This document shows, one piece after another, positions 1 to 5,762 of a stretch of DNA of 5,975 nt; positions within the stretch are counted from its first letter, which is position 1, and each line of letters starts with the position of its first letter. The DNA comes from DASYML01 sp036399835. Lineage in GTDB: Bacteria; Acidobacteriota; Blastocatellia; Pyrinomonadales; Pyrinomonadaceae. Under the pieces are notes generated by a model. It was not told where the DNA came from and did not search any database. It saw only the letters and a list, made by a program, of their open reading frames with translations. The position numbers and the translations under genes were made by a program. The stretch covers positions 1-5,975 of the forward strand of contig DASWMI010000181.1 of the NCBI GenBank assembly GCA_036399835.1. The letters are read 5' to 3'.

Positions 1-64
1 CGCGACAGGCTCAAGATAAGCTAAGGACAACGGGCATCGAAGAGGACTTTAGACGAAAGTGTCA

Positions 65-103
65 AAAGACCGTCACTGATACTTGAAATCAGTGACGGTC
101 TTT
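65..103. terminator. Strong intrinsic terminator hairpin, probably bidirectional
   Basis: A perfect 16-bp stem (65-80 paired with 88-103) encloses a 7-nt loop (81-87). Read on the minus strand the stem is followed by TTTTGACAC, and on the plus strand by TTTGTCTG, so both directions have a short U run. It lies 67 nt beyond the stop codon of the minus-strand FHA gene and most likely ends that transcript. It may also end a plus-strand gene that enters from the left edge. The U tracts are short, but the stem is long and has no mismatches. Confidence 0.85.
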
Positions 104-170
104 GTCTGTGACGCGCAACGAAGGCTTTGCGGCGTCCTCTCGCGTTCAGGCAAGCTCTCCCATCTAAAGT

Positions 171-1751
171 TTACGACCCGCCCATGACTCTCCTCAGAGC
201 CGTCTCGGAGGGTGGTCGCCCGTCCGGAAAAACGAAGATGTGAAAGCTGTTGTTGTTTTCCCTGAGCGCCTCTACGCGTCCGCCTTTTTCGAGCCGCGCG
301 ATTTCCGCCATCAGGAAATTCTGTTCGGCGGCTGTCATGTAGCGGTAAGAGACATCGAAGGCCAGCCCAGTGGTGTGCGGCGGCAAGGCATTGCGCGCGG
401 CGTTGGCATTTCTCTCGCTCAGCTCGCGTTGATACTGCTCCGTGCGCACGAGCGAAGAGATCGGCAAAGGACGATTGAACTTGGTCTTGTAGGCCAAAGC
501 CAGCTCTTCCAGAAGCTGTCGCGCAGGAGGACGGAGCATGCTCAGCAGCCGTTTTTTGTAAGCCCTGCGCTCCGTTCCGTCGCTGATGTTAAAAGAGCGC
601 CCGTCAAAATTGCGCGCCAGTTGGACCAGCAGATTATATTCGCCGAGGACGAGCTGGCGAGACCGGCTCGATTTGTAGAAGGAGGCGATGAACTCCTTGC
701 GCTCGTCGCCGTCATTCATGCTCGCCAGCGCGTTCTGAAACTCGGCGGCGTTGGTATAGATGGGCACGCTCTTGCCTGATGCTTTATCGAAATGGTTGAA
801 CGGCTCATCCGTCACGCCCCCCGCGATGGCGTACAGGACATAGCTCTCCCCTGCCGACTTCAGCTCTACGAACTGGCTCTCGCGCTTCATCTCGGCGAGC
901 TCCGCAAAGTCGTGCGGGATGCGCAAGCCCTGCTCCTGTGCCTTGGCCGTTTGAATAGCCAGGAAGCGCCCGCGCTCCGCATACTGCTTCAGCTCTGCCG
1001 GAATCTCTACGCCCGGAGCCTCGCCGCCCATAGGCTCTCCGCGATCCTGCCTGGCCTCTAACAGACCCTGCTTAAAACGCTCGTCCGTCGCCGCCTCGGA
1101 TTCCTCAGCCTGCTCGGACTCCGCCGTCACGGGCTCCGGCACATCCGAAGGGTCAATCAAGGGGACTTTGCTCGCCAGCTCTGACGTATCGACCGTTCCG
1201 ACTATACGCTGTCTGGAATTTTTATTGCGCGCAGTCTCCTTGCCGCGCGAACGGCTTGAGAGCAGGAGGCCTAACGCTGCGAGCAGGATGATAAGCGTGG
1301 CTGAGGCGGCGGCAATCACGGGCGGAGACCAGAAGCTGCCGACGGAAGCATTGACGCCCGGCGACGCTTGAAACGAGGCGGCTGCGACGTGTGGCTCTTG
1401 AGAGAGAGGCTGCTGGCCCTGGATGGATTGCGCGCGGTCGGGCGCTCTCCCATCGGGGTCGTATATTTCAACTGTGATAAGGGTGTTGCCCAGAGAGATA
1501 GAGTCGCCGTCGCGCAGCAGAGTTCCGCCCGGCTGGACCAGTAGGCCGTTGACGTAGCTTCCATTTGTTGATTGCTCGTCCAGAATCCAGACGGCTTCCT
1601 CGTTGCGGTGAATGCTGGCGTGAACACGCGAGAGGCCGTCGTCTTCTATCAAGAGGCCAGCCATCTCTCCGCGCCCGATGGTGAGGCTATAACTGCTGAG
1701 CGGAACTTCGTATCTACCCTGCGTTGATTGAATGTGAAGCTTGACTTCCAA
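171..1751 (-). CDS. FHA-domain transmembrane protein with extracytoplasmic DUF5715/M15 (VanY-like) domain
   Basis: This 526-residue protein looks like a membrane-spanning signalling protein. Residues about 3-96 form an FHA domain with the canonical features: GR at 26-27, the SRVH motif at 41-44, STNGSYVNG at 61-69 and LRDGDSISLGN at 79-89. This fold binds phosphothreonine peptides, usually made by Ser/Thr kinases. A proline/alanine-rich linker leads to one hydrophobic helix at about 144-166, followed by basic residues and an acidic, low-complexity linker (about 200-245). The C-terminal part (about 260-526) resembles the DUF5715 family and the wider M15 D-Ala-D-Ala peptidase fold: SSLVRTEQYQ at 432-441, H459-x6-D466 in HTTGLAFD, and H504 in SFHIF. 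These could be the three zinc ligands. The usual M15 catalytic glutamate three residues before the last histidine is Asn501 here, so hydrolytic activity is uncertain. FHA should be cytoplasmic and the C-terminus outside. The start is TTG, fixed by an in-frame TAA two codons upstream and an AGGAAG site. The gene probably shares a transcript with pgl upstream. The FHA call is very sure; the C-terminal family is likely. Confidence 0.9.
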   Translation of the reverse strand: MEVKLHIQSTQGRYEVPLSSYSLTIGRGEMAGLLIEDDGLSRVHASIHRNEEAVWILDEQSTNGSYVNGLLVQPGGTLLRDGDSISLGNTLITVEIYDPDGRAPDRAQSIQGQQPLSQEPHVAAASFQASPGVNASVGSFWSPPVIAAASATLIILLAALGLLLSSRSRGKETARNKNSRQRIVGTVDTSELASKVPLIDPSDVPEPVTAESEQAEESEAATDERFKQGLLEARQDRGEPMGGEAPGVEIPAELKQYAERGRFLAIQTAKAQEQGLRIPHDFAELAEMKRESQFVELKSAGESYVLYAIAGGVTDEPFNHFDKASGKSVPIYTNAAEFQNALASMNDGDERKEFIASFYKSSRSRQLVLGEYNLLVQLARNFDGRSFNISDGTERRAYKKRLLSMLRPPARQLLEELALAYKTKFNRPLPISSLVRTEQYQRELSERNANAARNALPPHTTGLAFDVSYRYMTAAEQNFLMAEIARLEKGGRVEALRENNNSFHIFVFPDGRPPSETALRRVMGGS

Positions 1752-1759
1752 GGCTTATT

Positions 1760-1765
1760 CTTCCT
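1760..1765 (-). promoter_or_regulatory. Ribosome binding site that fixes a TTG start
   Basis: AGGAAG on the minus strand lies 8 nt before the TTG at 1751-1749. The codon two positions upstream of this TTG is an in-frame TAA (1757-1755), so translation cannot begin further out. The first in-frame ATG is codon 30, which would remove the first FHA strands and the conserved GR pair. Confidence 0.75.
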
Positions 1766-1799
1766 GACATCTGAACGAAAGTCGCTTTAAACAATCTAT

Positions 1800-2573
1800 C
1801 TAGTCCACTGCTCTGTCAGAGAGCGACGCGGCGGCCTGGTCCAGCATCCAGATGAGTTGTCCGCTGGCGGGCCTGATGGCCTGCGCGGGCAGCTCTACGG
1901 GCCGCCACGGGCCTTCGAGCACTTCCTTCACACGCGCGGACTTTTCCTTCCCTGAAACCATAAACATGACGCTGCGCGCCGCGTTGATAAAGACGGGCGT
2001 GAGCGTCACGCGCCACATCCCTGCGGCTTCGACATACTCGGCCGTGACCCAGCGCCTCTCCTCCTTGACGGCATCCAGACGCGGAAAGAGCGAGGCTGTG
2101 TGCCCGTCGTCGCCCATCCCGAGCAGCACCAGATCAAACCCTATTGGAGGCCGCCCGCCCTTTCGCGCGTCACCGCCGAAGATGGACTCAAGCTCCTGCG
2201 CGTAAGCGTGCGCGGCCTCTGTTGGGTTGTCCTCGCCGTGAATACGATGAATATTTCCGGGCGACAGTGGCACATGGTCCAGTAGTGTTTCCCGCGCCAT
2301 GCGATAGTTGCTTTCGGGATGGTCCGGCGGGACACATCGCTCATCGCCCCAGAAGAGATGCGCGCGCGTCCAGTCAATCTGGCTGGCCAGCTCATCTCGC
2401 GCGAGCCGCGCATAAACGTGCCGCGGCGTAGAGCCGCCGGCCAGCGCCAGCGTAAACCTTCCCCTCTCGGCCAGAGCCTCTTGAGCAAATCGCACTACAC
2501 GCAAGGCCGCGGCACGCGCGAGGCTCTCGCTGTCGGGCAGGATTTCCAGTGTCGGTAAGACGCCGCCGGACAT
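1800..2573 (-). CDS. pgl: 6-phosphogluconolactonase
   Basis: This 257-residue protein is a typical soluble, cytoplasmic 6-phosphogluconolactonase of the DevB type, at the family's usual length. It hydrolyses 6-phospho-D-glucono-1,5-lactone to 6-phosphogluconate, the second step of the oxidative pentose phosphate pathway between Zwf and Gnd. Diagnostic motifs are LALAGGSTPR (42-51), WGDERCVPPDHPESNYR (75-91) and LLGMGDDGHTASLFP (150-164). His158 is the expected catalytic residue, and the Arg/Gly/Ser motifs bind the phosphate. A C-terminal SGKEKSARV segment is also characteristic. The ATG at 2573 sits 7 nt behind GGGGGAA. The FHA gene follows 48 nt downstream on the same strand, suggesting co-transcription. 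Neither zwf nor gnd is in the window, so the pentose phosphate genes are not clustered in the part that can be seen. There is no sign of truncation or frameshift. Confidence 0.97.
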   Translation of the reverse strand: MSGGVLPTLEILPDSESLARAAALRVVRFAQEALAERGRFTLALAGGSTPRHVYARLARDELASQIDWTRAHLFWGDERCVPPDHPESNYRMARETLLDHVPLSPGNIHRIHGEDNPTEAAHAYAQELESIFGGDARKGGRPPIGFDLVLLGMGDDGHTASLFPRLDAVKEERRWVTAEYVEAAGMWRVTLTPVFINAARSVMFMVSGKEKSARVKEVLEGPWRPVELPAQAIRPASGQLIWMLDQAAASLSDRAVD

Positions 2574-2594
2574 CTTCGGTTTCCCCCGACAGAC

Positions 2595-2600
2595 ATTATA
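2595..2600 (-). promoter_or_regulatory. Candidate -10 box for pgl (TATAAT)
   Basis: A perfect TATAAT on the minus strand ends 21 nt before the pgl start codon. Transcription would start near 2588, giving a leader of only about 15 nt, with the GGGGGAA ribosome binding site almost at the 5' end. No convincing -35 box is seen 16-18 nt upstream (the best hexamer there is TAAAGT), so the promoter may need an activator, or the assignment may be wrong. Confidence 0.5.
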
Positions 2601-2626
2601 CAGTCCCGCCCAAAACTACTTTATTC

Positions 2627-2643
2627 GCAGACTCTAAATCTGC
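2627..2643 (+). other. Hairpin identical in form to a tRNA anticodon arm with a CUA anticodon
   Basis: The bases GCAGA-CTCTAAA-TCTGC form a 5-bp stem with a 7-nt loop. The loop has C32, U33, the triplet CUA at the anticodon position and A37-A38, the same layout as the anticodon arm of bacterial tRNA-Tyr changed from GUA to CUA, as in amber suppressors. No D arm, T arm (no TTCRA-type loop) or acceptor stem can be folded around it, so this is not a working tRNA as it stands. It may be a tRNA remnant, a tRNA mimic, or a chance hairpin in the spacer between pgl and the small plus-strand gene. Confidence 0.4.
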
Positions 2644-2725
2644 AAATCAAAGCGTATTCGCCATCTCTTTAATAAAAGGTCTGTTGTTCGCGGCTATCAT
2701 CGCGCTGCTCTGTGGCGCGGTTGGC

Positions 2726-2732
2726 GGAAGGG
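2726..2732 (+). promoter_or_regulatory. Ribosome binding site of the small plus-strand gene
   Basis: GGAAGGG lies 7 nt before the ATG at 2740, a near-ideal Shine-Dalgarno position. It is the main reason for choosing this start over the overlapping plus-strand frame that begins at 2549 inside pgl. Confidence 0.6.
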
Positions 2733-2739
2733 TTGCGCA

Positions 2740-2937
2740 ATGCAATATCTGGTACGTCAGTTGGACTCCTATCCATTCCTGAAAATGCGCGGGCTGCGGA
2801 CCGGCAGGACCATCCTCACCTTAACCTTCGGACTCTTTACCGTGGACTTTGAAAGAGAAGAAAGCCCCTTGACAGGCTGGCTGCTCTATTTCGGCTTTGG
2901 CTGCCTGACCTATTGCAGAAGACGCTGGGAGGCTTAA
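2740..2937 (+). CDS. Small hypothetical membrane-associated protein (65 aa)
   Basis: I do not recognise this protein. Its 65 residues have two hydrophobic stretches, about 24-35 (RTILTLTFGLFT) and about 44-57 (PLTGWLLYFGFGCL). They are separated by an acidic stretch (DFEREES) and followed by a basic tail (CRRRWEA). Both stretches are short for transmembrane helices; the first is rich in beta-forming residues, so membrane association is an inference. The gene is supported by a well-placed GGAAGGG site and by third-codon positions rich in G and C, similar to its neighbours. It runs opposite to both flanking genes and converges on the GGDEF/EAL gene, ending 71 nt before that gene's stop. An overlapping frame upstream (2549-2782) also encodes one hydrophobic segment at about residues 36-62. 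If that frame is used, the two would overlap by 43 nt and could be coupled. No plus-strand promoter is obvious. Confidence 0.5.
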   Translation: MQYLVRQLDSYPFLKMRGLRTGRTILTLTFGLFTVDFEREESPLTGWLLYFGFGCLTYCRRRWEA

Positions 2938-2938
2938 C

Positions 2939-2951
2939 TTGTGGTCCACAA
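2939..2951. repeat. Short perfect palindrome between convergent genes
   Basis: TTGTGG-T-CCACAA is a 6-bp inverted repeat around a single base, located immediately after the stop codon of the small plus-strand gene. With a 1-nt centre it would make a poor RNA hairpin unless inner pairs open, and there is no U run after it, so a terminator role is doubtful. The rest of the 71-nt spacer shows nothing else. Confidence 0.3.
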
Positions 2952-3008
2952 CAGCACACGCGGTCTGAAACCGGATGCTCAAACTGCGCGGAAGCTCGCC
3001 TCTTGATA

Positions 3009-5018
3009 TTAGCCGATTAAAACCGGAGAGAGCGGAAGATGCGCCGGCTGGTGGACGGGCGGAAGAAGCGTTAAGACGTCGGAGATGAGCTTTTCCGCGC
3101 CGCCGATGGAGGTCGGCTTGGAGAAGAAATAGCCCTGGCCGTGTTCGCAGCCCAGTTTTCTCAAAAGGGCCAGTTGCTCTTTGGTCTCGACTCCTTCGGC
3201 CACGACATCCAACCCCAGATTCTGCGCGAGCATGACGATGGTGCGCACGATCTCTATGTTCTCATTATTATCAACGATGTGTATGACGAAGGAGCGGTCT
3301 ATCTTGAGCGTGTCAATCGGAAAACGGTGCAGGTAGCTCAAGGAAGAATAGCCCGTGCCGAAATCGTCTATGCTCAAGCGCACGCCCAGAGCACGCAGTT
3401 GCTTGAGCATGGCTGTGGCCGTCTCGATGTTCTCCATGACCATGCTTTCCGTAATCTCAAGCTTGAGAAAGTTGGGGTCAAAGCCCGTCTCTTTTAAAAT
3501 CTCCGAGACCTGCTCGATCAAATCCGGCTGTGTGAACTGCCTGCCAGACAGGTTGACGCTGACAAACAGCGGCGTCTCCAACTGGAATCGCTTGTGCCAA
3601 ATTTGCATCTGACGGCATGCTTCCCTGAGCGTCCACTGGCCTATCTGCACAATCTGTCCCGTGTCCTCCGCGACAGGAATGAAATCTATCGGTGAGACAA
3701 GCCCGCGCTCCGGGTGCTGCCAGCGCACGAGCGCCTCAAAGCCGCAGAGATTGAACCCGTCGAGCGAGACAATCGGCTGATATTGCAGGAAGAACTCCTG
3801 CCTCTCGATGGCGTAACGCAAATCAGTCTCAAGTTGCAAGACATTCATCGCGATGGCGTGCATCGCCTTGTCAAAAACTTCATGCCGCGCCTTGCCCAGA
3901 GACTTGGCGCGATACATGGCCGTATCCGCATCACGCATGACGTTCTCAGGGTTCTCGTAATCTACGTGGCTGAGCGCGATGCCGATGCTCGCCGTGGTGA
4001 AGACTTCATAGCCGTAGAGATTGAGCGGCGTCTTCAAATCTTTTTGAATGCGCTCGGCGATGGTGATAGCCTCTATCTCATCCTTGAGATCGTCGAGCAG
4101 AATGGTGAACTCGTCGCCGCCGACGCGCGCCACGGTATCGCCCGAGCGCAAGACGTTATTCAGACGCTGACCGACATTGACGAGCAACTGGTCTCCGACC
4201 ATGTGGCCGAGGCTGTCGTTAATCACCTTGAATCGGTCCAGGTCCAGAAAGAGGACGGCAAACATATATTTCTCGTTGCGCTGTTTGCGCGCAATCGAGA
4301 GCCGCAGGTGGTCCATAAAGAGCGCGCGATTAGGCAATCCGGTCAGCGCATCATGAAAGGCATTATGGGTCAGTTGTTCTTCGGACTTTTTGCGGTCTGT
4401 GATGTCCTGAATCTGTAGGATGAGTCGAGAGACTTTTGTTTTTTCGTCGCGCAGGAGCGAGACATGGCAGAGCGCGGAGACCTCATGCCCCTTTTTGTGC
4501 AGATAACGCTGCTCTACCTGAAAGGTCTGGATGCTGCCCTTGAGCAACTGCTGTATGTTGGCGAAGATGGGCGCTAAATCGTCAGGATGAACAACTCTTT
4601 GAAAGCCCGTCGCCACCAATTCCTGCCGCGTATAGCCGAGTATCTCGCAGACCGAGCGGTTGACCTGTAGCCACAATCCTTTCGAGGACAGAAGGCCCAT
4701 CCCGATAGCCGCGTTGTCAAAGGCCGCGCGAAAAATCTCGCCGCGCTCCTGTAGGGTCAAGTCGAAGGGGTCGCCCTCCAGAACCCGCTCTCCGGCATCG
4801 CAGGTCTGCTCTTTGGGAACAAGCTCTCGACGCGCTCTGTAAAGGCCATAAGCGCAGAGTGCGATTGCGGCCAGCGTGATTAATGCGAGCAGCAGAAAAG
4901 GCGTGTCCACGCGGCCCGCCAGGAATCTCTGTAGAGAAATCGCCAAGAGACCCGTTGCCAGAGCTATCAACAGACCTCCGTGAAGCTTGGGAAACCGATG
5001 TGAAGTTGGTTGTGTCAT
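3009..5018 (-). CDS. Membrane-bound PAS-GGDEF-EAL c-di-GMP cyclase/phosphodiesterase
   Basis: This 669-residue protein should control the second messenger c-di-GMP at the inner membrane. Two hydrophobic helices (about 13-33 and 40-61) are separated by a short loop, so there is no large periplasmic sensor. A PAS domain with its PAC tail follows (about 95-210, ending in QIQDITDRKKSEEQL). Next is a GGDEF diguanylate cyclase domain (about 220-380) with an intact GGDEF at 300-304 and a complete inhibitory RxxD site (RSGD, 291-294) exactly five residues before it. The EAL phosphodiesterase domain (about 400-650) keeps EALVR (428-432), Asn489 in SVNLS, Glu521 in EITES, the DDFGTG pair Asp551/Asp552, Lys572 in LKIDRSF, Glu608 in AEGVE and Gln628 in GQGYFFSKP. 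Both halves therefore look catalytically competent, and the PAS domain probably sets the balance. The ATG at 5018 is preferred over the TTG one codon upstream because its spacing from the ribosome binding site is better (9 nt). Ligand and output are unknown. The gene appears to stand alone. Confidence 0.95.
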   Translation of the reverse strand: MTQPTSHRFPKLHGGLLIALATGLLAISLQRFLAGRVDTPFLLLALITLAAIALCAYGLYRARRELVPKEQTCDAGERVLEGDPFDLTLQERGEIFRAAFDNAAIGMGLLSSKGLWLQVNRSVCEILGYTRQELVATGFQRVVHPDDLAPIFANIQQLLKGSIQTFQVEQRYLHKKGHEVSALCHVSLLRDEKTKVSRLILQIQDITDRKKSEEQLTHNAFHDALTGLPNRALFMDHLRLSIARKQRNEKYMFAVLFLDLDRFKVINDSLGHMVGDQLLVNVGQRLNNVLRSGDTVARVGGDEFTILLDDLKDEIEAITIAERIQKDLKTPLNLYGYEVFTTASIGIALSHVDYENPENVMRDADTAMYRAKSLGKARHEVFDKAMHAIAMNVLQLETDLRYAIERQEFFLQYQPIVSLDGFNLCGFEALVRWQHPERGLVSPIDFIPVAEDTGQIVQIGQWTLREACRQMQIWHKRFQLETPLFVSVNLSGRQFTQPDLIEQVSEILKETGFDPNFLKLEITESMVMENIETATAMLKQLRALGVRLSIDDFGTGYSSLSYLHRFPIDTLKIDRSFVIHIVDNNENIEIVRTIVMLAQNLGLDVVAEGVETKEQLALLRKLGCEHGQGYFFSKPTSIGGAEKLISDVLTLLPPVHQPAHLPLSPVLIG

Positions 5019-5026
5019 CAATAAAA

Positions 5027-5038
5027 GCCCTTCAGGGC
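5027..5038 (-). promoter_or_regulatory. Hairpin that contains the ribosome binding site of the GGDEF/EAL gene
   Basis: On the minus strand GCCC-UGAA-GGGC folds into a 4-bp GC stem, and the U and A at the loop ends could add a fifth pair. The only Shine-Dalgarno-like bases (GAAGGG, 5033-5028) lie in the loop and 3' arm, 9 nt before the ATG, and UUUUAUUG follows. The stem could lower translation, or act as a weak attenuator with its U run. The stem is small, so this is a suggestion only. Confidence 0.4.
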
Positions 5039-5149
5039 ATCGTCGGACGTAGCGAGGACTTTCGGGTTCAACGAATCTGCTGTTTAGGAGATTGGTGAGT
5101 TCGGAAAAACCTTGGGGCGGGCGACTAGCAATCTCTTGCGGTCGAGCGA

Positions 5150-5164
5150 GCCTGTCAAGCAGGC
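5150..5164 (-). other. Small hairpin in the GGDEF/EAL leader
   Basis: GCCTG and CAGGC pair around a 5-nt loop, just downstream of the likely transcription start. It sits at the beginning of a leader of roughly 150 nt. I looked for a c-di-GMP riboswitch here and did not see the conserved sequence blocks of the class I aptamer. Confidence 0.3.
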
Positions 5165-5173
5165 CCTAAATCA

Positions 5174-5202
5174 AACATATAACATCGGCCACGGTTTGTA
5201 AA
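5174..5202 (-). promoter_or_regulatory. Candidate sigma-70-type promoter for the GGDEF/EAL gene
   Basis: On the minus strand TTTACA (5202-5197, five of six matches to the -35 consensus) and TATGTT (5179-5174, four of six) are separated by exactly 17 nt, in the most AT-rich part of the spacer. Transcription would begin near 5167, leaving a leader of about 150 nt before the ATG. The spacer between this gene and the small gene at 5317 is 298 nt and holds no coding frame of note. A further weak 6-bp inverted repeat (CTGACG at 5243-5248, CGTCAG at 5259-5264) lies between them and might end the upstream transcript, although it has no U run. Confidence 0.45.
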
Positions 5203-5316
5203 TATATTTGTGAGTTAATTTTAAGGCGTTATCAGAGGCCGCCTGACGGCGTAGGATTCGTCAGACCCGATGCAGCCCCTGGCGCTAAGGCGACGCGCAC
5301 GAGTTATTTAGAATCA

Positions 5317-5541
5317 TCAGGCGGTCCGCAGACCGGAATCCTTGAAGAGACTGTTGAAGGCTCGCCTGGCATCCCGCACCTGTTGCTGCTGGAAATCTCG
5401 AATCCAGGCGGAGACCGTCGTCTGAACGGAATGCGCAGGGTTCGGGGCAGTCTCTTTAGTCTGTGCGGATAGGTTTTCCCGCTCTCTTAAAGCGGACCGC
5501 TCATTTTGCTTGATAATGCGTATCTTTCGTCCGGTAGCCAT
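5317..5541 (-). CDS. Small basic hypothetical protein (74 aa)
   Basis: I do not recognise this protein. It has no signal peptide or membrane segment and no cysteines, so it should be a soluble cytoplasmic protein. The N-terminus (MATGRKIRIIKQNERSALR) is strongly basic and might bind nucleic acid, but no known motif is seen. The middle (about 25-40) is polar and probably unstructured. The C-terminal part (about 41-68, SAWIRDFQQQQVRDARRAFN and following) looks like one or two amphipathic helices with a glutamine run. The call rests on a GGAGG site 5 nt before the ATG at 5541 and on the absence of any competing frame. It lies on the same strand as the GGDEF/EAL gene but 298 nt upstream of its start, so it is probably transcribed separately. 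It could be a lineage-specific conserved small protein. Confidence 0.65.
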   Translation of the reverse strand: MATGRKIRIIKQNERSALRERENLSAQTKETAPNPAHSVQTTVSAWIRDFQQQQVRDARRAFNSLFKDSGLRTA

Positions 5542-5546
5542 CCTGG

Positions 5547-5551
5547 CCTCC
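5547..5551 (-). promoter_or_regulatory. Ribosome binding site of the 74-aa gene
   Basis: GGAGG on the minus strand lies 5 nt before the ATG. It is a strong match to the anti-Shine-Dalgarno sequence, with slightly short spacing. It is the best evidence that the small frame downstream is translated. Confidence 0.65.
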
Positions 5552-5577
5552 GCTTCCCTCGTCGGGGGTTTAAGGTT

Positions 5578-5594
5578 AGAGAATTTTCTTCTCT
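5578..5594 (-). other. Hairpin in the likely leader of the 74-aa gene
   Basis: AGAGAA and TTCTCT form a perfect 6-bp inverted repeat around a 5-nt loop, 36 nt upstream of the start codon of the 74-residue gene. The stem is AU-rich and weak. It could be part of the leader or simply a chance repeat in a purine/pyrimidine-rich stretch. Confidence 0.3.
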
Positions 5595-5722
5595 CTTATC
5601 TATGAACGCGGGAAGGGACGGAAAATTGAATCACCGTCGCAAAAAAAATTTCGGGAAATATTAAGAGGAGGACGGCTATTGCCCGGCTGAGACGCGTCCG
5701 GCGATGCGAAAGCGCAAGGAAC

Positions 5723-5762
5723 GACCCCCGCGGCTTTAAGGCTGACTCTTCATAGTGGGGTC
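5723..5762. other. Long-range inverted repeat closing a 40-nt segment
   Basis: GACCCC (5723-5728) and GGGGTC (5757-5762) are perfectly complementary and would close a 28-nt internal segment. Directly to the left, TGCG-AAAG-CGCA (5705-5716) can form a 4-bp hairpin. Two adjacent stems in an otherwise gene-free stretch are suggestive of RNA structure, but stems this short also arise by chance in GC-rich DNA. Confidence 0.3.

Noticed and set aside
3..86. Open frame on the plus strand entering from the left edge, 27 codons then TGA
   Set aside because: It would be the tail of a gene outside the window, but its stop lies in the loop of the terminator hairpin and the composition is not decisive. 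Another plus frame stops at 24 and would also fit a gene end before the hairpin. The choice cannot be made from this fragment.
240..1371. Several plus-strand open frames opposite the FHA gene
   Set aside because: They are antisense to a gene with clear domains, lack family motifs and plausible ribosome binding sites, and reflect the GC-rich codon pattern of the true strand.
2601..2690. Possible suppressor tRNA around the CUA anticodon-like hairpin
   Set aside because: No D arm, T arm, acceptor stem or CCA end could be folded at the right distances on either side, so it is not annotated as a tRNA.
3141..4418. Plus-strand open frames opposite the GGDEF/EAL gene, one of 234 codons
   Set aside because: They are shadows of a gene whose catalytic motifs are all in the minus frame. 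The translated products show no recognisable domain.
5022..5170. c-di-GMP riboswitch in the leader of the GGDEF/EAL gene
   Set aside because: The idea fits the gene's function, but the conserved class I core bases were not found, nor a tetraloop-receptor layout. Class II could not be judged by eye.
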